DNA of 64,000 bases from Rheum nobile (taxonomy: Eukaryota > Streptophyta > Magnoliopsida > Caryophyllales > Polygonaceae): NCBI GenBank assembly GCA_027886185.1, contig WOAB01000568.1:13648501-13712500 (forward strand), read 5' to 3'. Position numbers and translations under genes: made by a program. Numbering within the stretch: position 1 is the stretch's first letter; every line of letters begins with the position of its first letter. Under the pieces are notes generated by a model. It was not told the origin of the DNA. It searched no databases and saw only the letters and a program-made list of their open reading frames with translations. Below, piece after piece: positions 11,358-21,696 of the stretch.

Positions 11358-12328
11358 TGTTGAATTCCTTAGGTTTTGATATTGACAAATATTCAACTAA
11401 TCTGGGTACTAAGTGTTTCAGGAACAAAGACAGTTGTCTCAGGGAACCATTGCAGCGAAGGATCGAAGAGGGAACAAAGCTCTGTTCATGTGCTTTGTTA
11501 CCTCTGAAGGACCAACAACGTCGAACAAGATCAAAGCTGTGAATGGAAAGAAGAATCCAGCGTGCCATTTATGGAAACAAATCAAACGCAGAATCATGCA
11601 CGCGGTCAAGGATGAATGACTTCGGCTCCAAGGATCAATCATACACGCGGTCAAGGATGAATGACTTCGGCTCCAAGGATCAAGCCGATTTGAGAAGATA
11701 TGAAGAGAGAAGCCCGATTGTGTTATCTTAGGAAAACCTTTCTAAGATAAGATAATTGGAGAGAGAGAACTCTATCTTATCCAAATATATTAATTTACGG
11801 AATCTTTCCTTTAAATTAATATAGACGGCTGGGATATTATTCCCTCTACAAAATCATATCTTCTTGTTGCCTTATTTGGATAAATCTTATCTTGTTACAT
11901 TTAGGGTTTGCCGAGTTGTATTTTATAGAGGTGTGGATTCATTTCTATGTAACGACGACGACGGGAAAAACAGAGAGAACGAAAATTGAGAAGGAAAATG
12001 AGTGAGGTGTGTGTAAGTCTTTGAGGGTTGAGTTTGGATTCATCGTTGTAGGAGTGATCTTCGAATCTAGCAGAGAGGTCTAGTGTTTTGGAGTCCATGC
12101 TACAAGTGTAATCAAACAAGAAATCAATAAGACAAGTACACACTTTAAAATCCTCTCAAGCGGAAGCTTGAAGGTAGTGGTTTTTCCTTGAGAAGCTAGT
12201 TTTGCTAATCAGGGTTTCTACTATACATCGTGAGTTCGTTCTATTATCTTTCTTGCTATATTTATCCGCTGCAACTTCTGTGGGAACAAAGCTTTTGTTC
12301 CCTCAGACGTAACTCTAACGATCCAACA
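11358..12328 (+). repeat. 5' LTR of copia D
   Basis: It starts TGTTG and ends CAACA. It contains a 45-bp tandem duplication at about 11600-11690 (ACGCGGTCAAGGATGAATGA twice) that the 3' LTR has only once. A TATATTAA region lies near 11786. Short ORFs within it are not genes. Confidence 0.9.
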
Positions 12329-12330
12329 AT

Positions 12331-12342
12331 TGGTATCAGAGC
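12331..12342 (+). other. Primer-binding site of copia D
   Basis: TGGTATCAGAGC, two bases after the LTR, is complementary to the 3' end of plant initiator methionine tRNA, which primes minus-strand synthesis in many plant LTR elements. Confidence 0.85.
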
Positions 12343-12388
12343 CTTGTGCTCTAGATTGTTTGTTTTAGTTACAGATTCTGCAGGAAAG

Positions 12389-12690
12389 ATGTCGTCAGGA
12401 AATGCCTTGGATAGAGACTCTCAAGAAGGTGATGTAGATGTGGCTCTCATCACTCAAGCCATGAAGAAGATATGGTCTCAAAGCAAAGGCACTAAAGGTT
12501 CGGTCATGGTTCACAATGACATAAAGAAGGTTGTCTGCTCTCACTGCTATGACAATGGACACTTCGCAAAAGGTGCCTCAACAAAGCGACAGGTTCTTCT
12601 CAGGTCTTCAACGAGGAACAAACGAGGATTGCGAAGTGGGGTGACTGCAGCTCAGATGATGAAGCATCTCCTCTCTCAAAGGATATCTGC
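12389..12690 (+). pseudogene. Shortened gag of copia D with frameshifted zinc knuckle
   Basis: The frame opens at ATG 12389 (MSSGNALDRD) and reaches the knuckle CSHCYDNGHFAK after only about 50 residues. Copia gags normally have some 200 or more residues before the knuckle, so most of the capsid-forming region is deleted. At about 12570 a one-base loss shifts the frame just before the last zinc-ligand Cys. The pol frame carries that Cys and continues into SSDDEASPLSKD. The element could not assemble particles by itself. Confidence 0.75.
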
Positions 12691-15600
12691 TTGATGAGCT
12701 CAAAAGATCACAACGTATCAGAAGGTGGTTCTCATAAATCCGAGGAGGAAGCAAGGAAAGGCTCTTGGCACCTTGACAGTGCATGTTCAAGTCACATGAC
12801 AGGGAACAACGAATGGTTCACTTCTCTTCAGCCAGCCTCAGGGGCATCGATAACTTTTGGAAACAAGAGTAAGGGTGAGGTTTGTGGTATCGGTATGGTA
12901 AGACTCTCTAAACACATCACTGTGAATCTAGTGAATAATCTCAAGTTTGATCTGTTTAGTGTGGCTCAACTATGTCAAAACAGAAAAAATAGGGTAGTCT
13001 TTACCACTGATGATTGTCATGTTGAGTGTCTAAGTACAGGGAAAATCTTACTCAAAGGGATCTGCGACAACAATGTCTATAAGGTCGACCCTGCTTTCAT
13101 CCCTGACAAGGACCTATGTCTGTCGTCTATTGCTGAGACGACAGACTTGTGGCACAAACGCTTTGGACATGCTAGCCTTCAACTCCTATCCAAACTTCAT
13201 AGACAAGAGTTGGTGAATGGCCTTCCCAAGGTTGAAGCAATGAGAAGTGACGTGTGTGACGCATGCATTAAAGGAAAACAAGTGAGGTCTTCCTTCAAGT
13301 CAAAAAGGGATGTAAGTACAACACGACCTCTGGAATTAGTCCACATGGATCTTTGTGGGCCTATGCGCACGAAGAGCCGTGGGGGAAATGCATATGTCTT
13401 TGTTATTGTTGATGACTATTCCAGGTACACATGGACTCTATTCATCTCCACAAAGGATGAAGTGTTCGCGGAGTTTGAGTCCTGGCTTAAGGCAGCCGAA
13501 AGGAGCACTGGACATTCCTTGGGGTCTATTCGCACTGATCATGGAACTGAATTCGAGAACTCTCAGTTCCTATCCCTCTGTAGGAATAGAGGTATCAACC
13601 ACAACTTCTCTGCTCCCAGGACCCCACAGCAAAACGGTGTTGTTGAAAGAAAGAACAGAACTCTGGAAGACATGACGCGTACTCTTCTCATCTCAAGTGG
13701 TCTTCCAAGGAGTTTCTGGGCCGAAGCCTTGAATGTTGCGTGCTACGTTCTGAACAGAGCAACCATCCATCCTCTTCTGAACAAAACTGCCTATGAGCTT
13801 CTAAAGGGAAGGAAACCTAATGTGTCTCATTTGCGCACATTTGGTTGCAAGTGCTTCGTCCACAACAACGGGAAAGATTCTCTTGGGAAGTTTGATCCCA
13901 GAAGTGATGAATGAACTTTTGTAGGATATTCACAGCAAAGCAAGGCCTACAAAGTTTTCAACAAGAGAACCAGAAAGGTAGAGGAAAGCGCTCATGTTGT
14001 ATTTGATGAAACTGTTATGGCTGGTAACAATGTGCAGGAACTATCAGGCAACATCGAGCTTTCCGAAGATGATCTCTTTCAGCTTGTAGATAGCAATGTC
14101 AGCGGTGGGACCTCTGAAGATCAAGAAACTCAAAATGATCCCTCTACACCAAGAACTCCCAACTCCGCCAACTCAGGGGGCAATGAAGAAAATGCTTACC
14201 TCCCTCATGTATCTCAGGCACCTCAGGGGGAACAAAGCCCAAGTCACGGCACAACAGAGCCCTCTGAGGACTGCCCTTCTACTGAAGGAATGAGGGATGT
14301 CAATCCTAATGCTAAGGGCACAGGAGGTAAAGGCTCAAGTGCTGGGAACGCTGATTCAGAGGAATTCGACATCAACAATCTCCAAGTTCCCAACTACCAG
14401 CAAAAGTGGGCTCATCCAGTCAAGCTAATCGTCACTGACTATAGAAAGGGAGCACCTCAGAGCACTCGTTCCTCCCTACAAAATTTATGTGTTTTCAATA
14501 TTTTTCTCTCTTTGCAAGAACCCAAAACTGTAGGAGAAGCATTGAATGATCCTGACTGGATAAACGCCATGCAAGAGGAACTTCACCAGTTCGAAAGAAA
14601 CAAGGTTTGGCGGTTAGTTCCTCGTCCAAGGAACAGAACAGTGATCGGAACCAAGTGGGTGTTCAGAAACAAGTTGGATGATCAGGGTCAGGTCACAAGG
14701 AACAAAGCTAGGCTGGTGGTGAAAGGTTACAACCAGCAGGAAGGCATCGACTATGATGAGACCTTTGCTCCTGTTGCCAGGTTAGAAGCAATAAGACTCC
14801 TAATTGCGTATTCTTCTTTCCATGGGTTCAAGCTGCAACAGATGGATGTCAAGACTGCCTTCTTGAATAAAGTTCTTAAGGAGGAAGTCTACGTGGAGCA
14901 AACACCCGGCTTTGAGGACACCACTCAACATGACCATGTCTACATTCTAGACAAAGCTCTGTATGGTCTCAAGCAAGCCCCGAGGGCCTGGTATGAAAGG
15001 CTCTCACAGTTCCTTCTGACACACGGATACGTTCGAGGAAAGGTCGATAAGACTCTGTTCCTTCTGAAGGAAGGGAAGCATATTCTGGTGGTCCAAGTCT
15101 ATGTGGATGATATCATCTTTGGATCCACTGATGATAAACTGGTTCAGAAATTCTCTAAGCTGATGGCCAGTGAATTCGAGATGAGCATGGTTGGAGAACT
15201 CAAGTTCTTCCTAGGTCTGCAAGTCTCTCAGGGAGATGAGGGAACCAAAGTGCACCAACAGAAGTATCTCAGGGAGTGCGTCAAAAAGTTTGGTATGAAT
15301 GATGCGAAACCCTTCACCACTCCCATATCTCCAAACAATCCAATGGGAAAAGACGAACATGAGCAAGGAATTGATCCATCTCTCTACCGAGGAATAATAG
15401 GTTCGCTTCTATATCTCACTGCTAGTAGGCCTGATATTATGTATAGTGTATGTCTTTGTGCTCGTTTTTAGGCCGATCCCAAAGAGACACATCTCAAAGC
15501 AGTGAAGAGGATCCTGAGATATTTGAAGGGAACAGATGATCTTTGTCTGTGGTATCCAAGGGGAGGAAGCCTTGATCTTGTCGGATACACAGATGCTGAC

Positions 15601-16044
15601 TTCGCGGGGAACAAAGTGGACATAAAATCTACCTCTGGAATGGCTCAGTTCCTTGGGTCGTGTCTGGTTTCCTGGGGGTCAAAGAAGCAGAACTCCGTGG
15701 CTCTCTCCACTGCGGAAGCTGAATACATAGCCGCTGCTGCTTGTTGCACTCAACTCCTATGGCTCAAACAACAACTCAGCGACTACGGTATTCTTCTAAA
15801 CTCCATTCCCATTCTATGTGACAATACAAGTGCCATAAATATCTCCAAGAATCCGGTGCAACACTCACGTACCAAGCACATCGAGATAAGACATCACTTC
15901 TTACGTGACTGTGTGGAGAAAGGGTTGGTGACAATGGACTTCTGTGGAACTAAGGATCAAATCGCCGACATCTTCACCAAGGCACTAAACAGGGAACCAT
16001 TCGAACAATTTCGTATGGAACTAGGTATGATCTCTCTAAACTGA
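12572..16044 (+). pseudogene. copia D pol: protease, integrase, reverse transcriptase, RNase H
   Basis: One frame runs from the gag knuckle to 16044 with two stops. Domains in order are protease (WHLDSACSSHMTG, near 12765; the usual Asp-Ser-Gly/Ala site reads DSACS), integrase zinc finger (HKRFGHAS and CDACIKGK), integrase catalytic core (Asp in HMDLCGP, Asp in RTDHGTEF, Glu in GVVERKNR), reverse transcriptase (YVDDIIFGS, near 15100) and RNase H (YTDADFAG, STAEAEYIAA, TKHIEIRHHF). Stops are TGA at 13912-13914, between integrase and RT, and TAG at 15469-15471 where CAG is expected. Apart from these the protein is well preserved. Confidence 0.85.
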
Positions 16045-17120
16045 CTGTCTACATGTTGTGTTCCCTCGATGATTGGCTAAATTACATGGTAAAGTGTGAA
16101 AGGTTAATCATCATGTCTTGATCTGCATTCACTCTCTTGATCATTAGTTGTACGACTTTCTTAGACTCATGTTAATACTTCACTAATGTGCAAAATTGCA
16201 TGCATGATTCTCTATGCTATCTTGTTAATACATGATTCAGCTTTCTTTCGGCCCAAAAGAGTCAACTTGATGCATTGATCCCTCATTATAAGCCCAAATG
16301 ATTGTTGACTCTGCGGCTTACCTTAGCCATCATGCTTGATGCTTCCTATGAGCCCCTCTAATCATCCACATCTGGGAGCCTCTCATTCATGATTAAACAT
16401 TATTAAAAATTCTCGTATATGTCTATGTGTGATGTTCTTTGTACCCTCTCTGGTAACATTACCCCCGCATCACACTCCTCTACCTTTTTCGAAAAGTCGA
16501 GATTACGAATTATCGCCACTGTGGTCTGTGGATAGGGTTCGACAGGTATGTGTGTGATGCTAGCTTACAACTGCCTAAGGAAGGTTCGTGCTCGAAAGCT
16601 AATGTTACGCATGAGAGGTATTGGGCTCTGAATGAATCCCTGGTGAAAGAAGGCAAGTTGAAGTTTGTGATGTTCAAAAAAAAAAAAAAAATTGAACATC
16701 ACAAGACACACAAAGAAGGGAAAAGACGACACTACAGATTCACTCCTCTACAAGTTGAGGCTATGGTGGATGCTGACGCCAATGAGGTAGCAACAGCTCT
16801 GAGTGGGAACAAAAGATGAATTCCATTGCTAATCATACTTCTGCTCTAGCTGCTGGCCCCAGTGGTTCTTAATTCGTACTTCTCTGGCTAACCCACACCT
16901 CTTTTGTTCCCTAGCACATCTACTCCTCTCTTTTCGTACTTCCTTGTCTCTGATTCTTGTGTTTGCACTGACTGGCATGTTGATCATGAATGTTATCCTT
17001 GCATATCGTGTTGTCGTCTTAACATGTTGTCTGCGTTCGTGTGTTTCAATCTACTGCGATTGGGAATGATGTTCATCTGGCTGTTATCTTTCATCTCTAA
17101 CTCTTCACTGAGTTTTTGAT

Positions 17121-17140
17121 GATGCCAAAAGGGGGAAAAT
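17121..17140 (+). other. Extra PPT-like sequence upstream of the true PPT
   Basis: GATGCCAAAAGGGGGAAAAT closely resembles the polypurine tract at 17296-17309 (CATCAAAAAGGGGGAATT) but lies about 170 bases upstream. It may be an auxiliary plus-strand primer site or a relic of an older LTR junction. Confidence 0.5.
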
Positions 17141-17295
17141 GACAGGTAGCTTTGGTTGAGGGGGAACAGCACATGGTTTCATATGTTGCTGTGTTGACGG
17201 GGAACTATTATGGTCTTGTGTGGAGAACCTTTCCCCATACAACTGTCTTTATCTAGTATGTATATGCTTTATTGTCAAGGATGTTTGTCACCATC

Positions 17296-17309
17296 AAAAA
17301 GGGGGAATT
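17296..17309 (+). other. Polypurine tract of copia D
   Basis: AAAAAGGGGGAATT directly precedes the TG of the 3' LTR, as expected for the plus-strand primer. Confidence 0.8.
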
Positions 17310-18236
17310 TGTTGAATTCCTTAGGTTTTGATATTGACAAACATTCAACTAATCTGGGTACTAAGTATTTCAGGAACAAAGACAGTTGTCTCAGGGAACC
17401 ATTGCAGTGAAGGATCGAAGAGGGAACAAAGCTCTGTTCATGTGCTTTGTTACCTCTGAAGGACCAACAGCGTCAAACAAGATCGAAGCTGTGAATGGAA
17501 AGAAGAATCCAGCGTGCCATTTATGGAAACAAATCAAACGCAGAATCATGCACGCGGTCAAGGATGAATGACTTCGGCTCCAAGGATCAAGCCGATTTGA
17601 GAAGATATGGAGAGAGAAGCCCGATTGTGTTATCTTAGGAAAACCTTCCTAAGATAAGATAATTGGAGAGAGAGAACTCTATCTTATCCAAATATATTAA
17701 TTTACGGAATCTTTCCTTTAAATTAATATAGACGGCTGGGATATTATTCCCTCTACAAAATCATATCTTCTTGTTGCCTTATTTGGATAAATCTTATCTT
17801 GTTACATTTAGGGTTTGCCGAGTTGTATTTTATAGAGGTGTGGATTCATTTCTATGTAACGACGACGACGGGAAAAAACAGAGAGAACGAAAATTGAGAA
17901 GGAAAAGGAGTGAGGTGTGTGTAAGTCTTTGAGGGTTGAGTTTGGATTCATCGTTGTAGGAGTGATCTTCGAATCTAGCAGAGAGGTCTAGTGTTTTGGA
18001 GTCCATGCTACAAGTGTAATCAAACAAGAAATCAATAAGACAAGTACACACTTCAAAATCCTCTCAAGCGGAAGCTTGAAGGTAGTGGTTTTTCCTTGAG
18101 AAGCTAGTTTTGCTAATCATGGTTTCCACTATACATCGTGAGTTCGTTCTATTATCTTTCTTGCTATATTTATCCGCTGCAACTTCTGTGGGAACAAAGC
18201 TTTTGTTCCCTCGGACGTAACTCTAACGATCCAACA
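17310..18236 (+). repeat. 3' LTR of copia D
   Basis: This 927-bp copy matches the 5' LTR almost throughout and lacks its 45-bp tandem duplication. It is followed by the target duplication CAACT. Confidence 0.9.
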
Positions 18237-18241
18237 CAACT
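18237..18241 (+). repeat. Target-site duplication CAACT, right copy
   Basis: It is identical to 11353-11357. Confidence 0.9.
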
Positions 18242-18330
18242 ACTGCATCGAAGTCTTCATCAGTCACTTCCATTGTGAAACCAACGTCCTTGAATTGTTC
18301 CAACACAACAGGAGATGGTAAAACACAAGA
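18242..18330 (-). other. 5' part of the exon split by copia D
   Basis: It encodes SCVLPSPVVLEQFKDVGF and TDEDFDAVV, after which the frame resumes at 11357. The splice acceptor CAG is at 18331-18333. It starts in phase 0, following a phase-0 exon. Confidence 0.75.
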
Positions 18331-18431
18331 CTGAAAGAGACAAAAAAAGGGAAAAAGTGTCAGAAACTATATTAGACATCAAAGTAATGATTGAATTGTT
18401 AAATAATACAAATGCAGAAAAGGATACATAC

Positions 18432-18590
18432 AAATTTTGGATCGTTAGCGGCATTAAAAACCTGCAACCGTGTGGCAAGCTTTTCGTCATCTGTACTACT
18501 CCAACGAAGACAATATGGCAATGTTTTTTCAGGTTTGCATGAGAAATGAGCAACATCAATCAAATTTGGGAATGTCTCCAGTATCCACAG
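18432..18590 (-). other. Exon following DUF1985 in the MULE-1 Ulp1 gene
   Basis: This 53-codon exon opens LWILETFPNL and includes LPYCLRW, a pattern commonly seen just C-terminal to DUF1985 in plant Ulp1-like proteins. It is in phase 0 at both ends with GT/AG sites and no stop. Confidence 0.8.
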
Positions 18591-19009
18591 CTGTAACAAT
18601 TAAAAGTGTCATTAAAAAGTGAAACAACATATAAAAATAAACTCCAAAAAGTGTCATATAAACTGGAATGAAGTGTTGATAGTGTCATTATAAGCATATG
18701 AACTAACATAAATTCTAAAAAAGTGTCATTATGATGCAACAGATAAAAATAGTGTCATAACCCCAAACAAAAATAATAAGCCACAGTGAATAAAGTGTCA
18801 TTGGGAATAAAGTGTCATAAACTAGAATGGAAAGTGTCATTGTAAGCATGGATAGTGTCATTAAAAGCATGGAAAGTGTCATTAAAAGATCTAGTAAAGT
18901 GTCATTATGATTCTGGAAAAGCAAGCATGGAAAGTGTCACTAAACTTAATATCTAATGCATTGTAGGTATGAAAACGTATCATTCAGGATAAGAAATTGT
19001 CATTAGTAC
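18591..19009 (-). repeat. Intron with AGTGTCATTA motifs
   Basis: About eight exact GTGTCATT copies lie in 419 bases, often as AAAGTGTCATTA or ATAGTGTCATTA. This intron and those on the far side of copia D carry the same motif, confirming that the two sides were once one element. Confidence 0.8.
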
Positions 19010-19704
19010 CTAAAAAGCAAGCGGGTAGCCAAAGAGATTATAACCAAATCTCGAATTTTGATCTATTTCACGGTTTTCACGATTGAGAAGCCTAAGTGAT
19101 CTAATCAAGTGAAGGTATGATTCCCTACCCCATGGATGCTTCTGAAATGACTCCATATCAAACGCCAGAGAAAACACATGGGATTCAATAGGATGGCCTC
19201 GCTGCTTAGTCAATATCACTCCCTCAAGGATCAACACGTGAGCAAACCTCAGCTTTCTCACTGGATCTTTCTCTTTCACAAACATATCAAGCAGCTTCTC
19301 GAAAGTACACCTTTTTATACCCAGCTCAATTTTAGTGTCAAACTCAGGTAGGGGTGTTGAAGGCAAATCAGAAGCATTGGAATTTAATCCAGTTATAGCA
19401 GCAAACTCCTTTATTGAGAAACGAGTGATATTGCCGCAAACTAGAAACCACAATTCTTTTGTTTTCTTAGTCACTATCTCATTTAACAACACATAATGCA
19501 TTATTTGAGCATGTAACTTCAGTTTATATTCAAGTTGTACAATAGAACCAAAGCAGCCATTGCACAGCGTATCCCAATCAGATGGGGGAAGATTTTCCTT
19601 CAAAAGATCAAACAAATTCTGCCTATGGTAAAATTTAATCCTCGCCATAAAGCGATCTGTCGGATTAAGAAAATATTTGCACTTGATCGTAGGCATGCTC
19701 AAAC
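19010..19704 (-). other. DUF1985 exon of the MULE-1 gene
   Basis: This exon of about 231 codons has the DUF1985 signature: RFMARIKFYHR near the start, then WFLVCGNITRFSIKEFAAITGL, followed by LRFAHVLILEGVIL and NLFGYPLAF. The last codon, at 19010-19012, is TAG where family members have Gln. The rest is open. DUF1985 is found at the N-terminus of plant transposon-associated Ulp1-like proteins and in Arabidopsis VANDAL genes; its biochemical function was not known to me. Confidence 0.85.
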
Positions 19705-20298
19705 CTGCATTTGTAGAAAATGTCATTAGAAGCATATAAAAAAGTGTCAATGTGGTGCTAGAAGTGTCATTAAACAAAATATATAATCGACAGTTGTGGA
19801 TAAAAAAGTGTCATTATCATTTCATAGTGTCATATAAACTGGAATGAAGCATGGAAAGTTTCATTAAGATCATATAAACTAAGAATGACACCATAAAAGT
19901 GTCACTGTGGTGCTAGAAGTGTCATTATCATTTTATAGTGTCTAGAAGTGTCATTAAGATCATATAAACTAAGAATGACACCATGAAGCATGGAAAGTGT
20001 CATTAAGATCATATAAACTAAGAATGACGCCAACCAAGTGTCATAAAACACTATCATGAAGCATTCAAAGTGCAATGACATATAAAATAGTGTCATTAGA
20101 AGCGAAAGAGTGAAATGGACATAAAAACGCTTGAATACCTAACCCTAACTACAACGAAATGCAATCGAAACACTAGAAAAGAGGTGTAATCGAAACTAGC
20201 GCGTGCTCCAAAGTGCAATGTAGGTTTAATCGAAACACTAGAAACTAGTTTAAGCCAAAAAAGGAAGAAATCAAACCTGTTCGATAGAGAAATGCTAC
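19705..20298. repeat. 5' non-coding region of the MULE-1 Ulp1 gene
   Basis: About six exact GTGTCATT copies lie at 19760-20100, with a smaller repeat built on AGATCATATAAACTAAGAATGAC. A likely 5' untranslated exon edge (donor GTATTC on the minus strand, near 20138) follows. I could not place the start codon, so one upstream coding exon is missing from the model. Confidence 0.55.
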
Positions 20299-20609
20299 AA
20301 CCTGACTTTGATCAACAAGAGATGATGAAGCATGGGAGACGACAACGAGATCGAGAGAGAGATTGATAGAAAATCCGAGATCGAAATCGGATGAAAATCG
20401 TGAGCGAAAGAGCGAGATTTCCAACGAGAGAGAGGAAGATTTCCGAAGACAACCTGGCTTTGATCGACAAGATATGATGAAGCGTGGGAGACGACAACGA
20501 GATCGAGATCGAAAGCGTGAGCAAGAGAGAGATCGACAAAAAATCCGAGATCGAAATCGGATGAAAATCGGGAGCGAGAGCGAGATTTCCAGCGAGAGAG
20601 GAAGATTTC

Positions 20610-20611
<2 letters not shown>
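20299..20611. repeat. Tandem duplication of about 150 bp near the MULE-1 right end
   Basis: The block starting CTGACTTTGATCAACAAGA at 20299 repeats at about 20452, including GATGATGAAGC(A/G)TGGGAGACG, ATCCGAGATCGAAATCGG and GAGGAAGATTTCCG. It is probably in the promoter or terminal region of the Ulp1 gene. The overlapping Arg/Glu-rich ORFs on either strand are compositional. Confidence 0.75.

Positions 20612-20682
<71 letters not shown>
20612..20682. repeat. (GA)n microsatellite
   Basis: About 35 uninterrupted GA units, continuing from GA-rich sequence of the preceding duplication. Confidence 0.95.
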
Positions 20683-20687
<5 letters not shown>

Positions 20688-21059
20688 GGGGGCCACTTGT
20701 GGGATGTGGTTTATAAAGGGGTTGTTGGAAAATGAATATAAAGTATTTAGGGCTATTTTATTGAATTAGAAACTTATAGGGGGCCAATGGGCCACACTCC
20801 TTCCAAAAAATCAAAGAACAAGAAAGCTATATTTATGTAACAAAGCCCATTTAGAAAAAAGGCCCATTACCAAAAAAAGGCCGAGTAGCAAAAACCAACA
20901 GGAAAAAAAATTAGCATCGATTAGAAAATCAAAGAACAATAAAGCTATATTTAAATAACAGAAACCCATTTAGAAAAAAGGTCCATTAGCCAGAAAAGGC
21001 TTAGTAGCAACACATTAAATTGACTAAAGGTGGCAGCACGAAGACTGAACCGATATTTA
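20683..21059. other. Right flank of MULE-1 with an approximately 120-bp duplication
   Basis: No coding sequence is seen. Two related blocks, at about 20808-20910 and 20926-21010, share AATCAAAGAACAA.AAAGC, CATTTAGAAAAAAGG and GGC..AGTAGCAA. The MULE-1 terminus probably lies within 20690-20800. Confidence 0.5.
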
Positions 21060-21195
21060 TACATGATCAAGATTCAAGACAAGAAAAATTCATTGGTCAT
21101 ATAGATTACATCACCCGATTCTACCACAGTTCTCTAAATTTCAAAACCACCTAACTGGTTTAGCACCTCTATCACTGTTCTCTGAATTTCACAAC
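21060..21195 (-). pseudogene. Captured fragment of a 26S proteasome RPT-type AAA ATPase gene
   Basis: After an acceptor-like TTGCAG (21196-21201 on the minus strand) the sequence reads CEIQRTVIEVLNQLGGFE, close to the RPT subunit motif EIQRTMLELLNQLDGFD. A later GDV.Y.TN also resembles the same domain. A TAG follows GGFEI within about 20 codons and no other part of the gene is seen. This is an exon fragment, most likely picked up by a Helitron or MULE, and is non-functional. RPT2 or RPT6 are the closest by memory. Confidence 0.45.
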
Positions 21196-21201
21196 CTGCA
21201 A

Positions 21202-21696
21202 TGAAAAGCAATAAGCTTTTCACTACAAAAGAATGTAACAAAAAAGAGTTGACCATTCACAAAAGTGTGAATGGATGCTAAATAATACACACATTAATGT
21301 ACTCGGTTTGAGAATGAAAGGAATTACCATTCAATTGTAGACTATTGACATATGCAAAATAATAAAAAGATTTACAGAGCTCAGTATCTTGATTTAGAAA
21401 AGAATCATCTTCAAATTACTACAGCTAACAACACTAGATTGCACACCATCTAGAAGAAGACATTCACAACCTCTCTCATGTATGCGGCTTACATAATAAA
21501 TAGACGAACAGTTAATAGTGGTTTGTCTACCATACTATATAAGATTAGAAGAAACTCATCCATTAGACAAGATTAGAAGAAAGTCATCCATTAGACAAAG
21601 AGATATTATAGGCTCGTATCAACTTCTGGCCTTATCTGAAACTTATGAAGCTAATAGTAAGGCCCCACCAGTTGTCAATGCACTTGATATTATAAT
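21202..21696. other. Unassigned sequence
   Basis: No convincing gene is seen. A short repeated segment AGATTAGAAGAAA.TCATCCATTAGACAA occurs at about 21542 and 21569 and again near 21717 and 22137, so it is related to the duplication that follows. Confidence 0.4.

Larger units (their letters stand above)
16045..17309 (+). other. Long 3' non-coding region of copia D
   Basis: About 1.27 kb separates the pol stop from the 3' LTR. A small ORF (16550-16819) contains a poly-Lys stretch caused by an A-run at 16677-16690 and matches nothing I know. In SIRE elements this position may hold an env-like ORF; no signal peptide or membrane segment supports that here. A second PPT-like sequence lies at 17121-17140. 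Confidence 0.6.
11358..18236 (+). mobile_element. Ty1/copia element D, complete with TSD (SIRE/Tork-like)
   Basis: LTRs of 971 bp (11358-12328) and 927 bp (17310-18236) begin TGTTGAATTCC and end ATCCAACA. A primer site follows the 5' LTR, a gag-pol frame in copia order (protease, integrase, RT, RNase H) runs 12389-16044, and a polypurine tract precedes the 3' LTR. The CAACT target duplication is perfect. The LTRs differ by about 13 substitutions and small indels by eye, apart from a 45-bp tandem duplication in the 5' copy, so insertion was fairly recent. The long 3' non-coding region (16045-17309) is typical of SIRE-like copia. MULE-1 motifs are absent from it. Confidence 0.9.
7704..19704 (-). 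pseudogene. DUF1985-Ulp1 protease-like gene of MULE-1, split by a copia insertion
   Basis: Eight minus-strand coding segments join in phase: 19704-19010 (DUF1985), 18590-18432, 18330-18242 continuing at 11357-11063 across the copia insertion, 10590-9681, 9598-9247, 9157-9064, 8425-7950 and 7863-7704. All junctions have GT/AG ends. The C-terminus is a C48 (Ulp1/SUMO-protease) fold with His in NEHWIGLEI, Asp in RVLDCAHH and Cys in SGNCAIYIIKYIE all present. The first exon with the start codon was not found. Two nonsense codons are seen: TAG at 19010-19012 and TAA at 11162-11164, each consistent with loss of a Gln codon. Related proteins in Arabidopsis VANDAL elements act as sequence-specific anti-silencing factors; that role here is inference. 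The protease domain could alternatively process SUMO conjugates. Confidence 0.8.
3902..20780. mobile_element. MULE-1: Mutator-like element with mudrA and DUF1985-Ulp1 gene
   Basis: The element carries a MuDR-type transposase pseudogene on the plus strand (4098-6964) and, tail to tail, a DUF1985/Ulp1 gene on the minus strand (7704-19704). This combination is known in plant MULEs of the KAONASHI/VANDAL kind. Non-coding parts throughout are filled with AGTGTCATTA-like motifs. The left end is cut by gypsy A. The right end is not precisely defined: motif copies stop near 20095, and a tandem duplication and a GA microsatellite follow. No terminal inverted repeat or target duplication could be identified. 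A copia element (11358-18236) is nested inside. Confidence 0.75.

Noticed and set aside
16550..16819. Possible env-like ORF in the 3' region of copia D
   Set aside because: Only 89 codons with a poly-Lys stretch, no signal peptide or transmembrane segment.
20363..20716. Arg/Glu-rich ORF of 117 codons
   Set aside because: It is generated by the duplicated GA-rich sequence and the (GA)n microsatellite.
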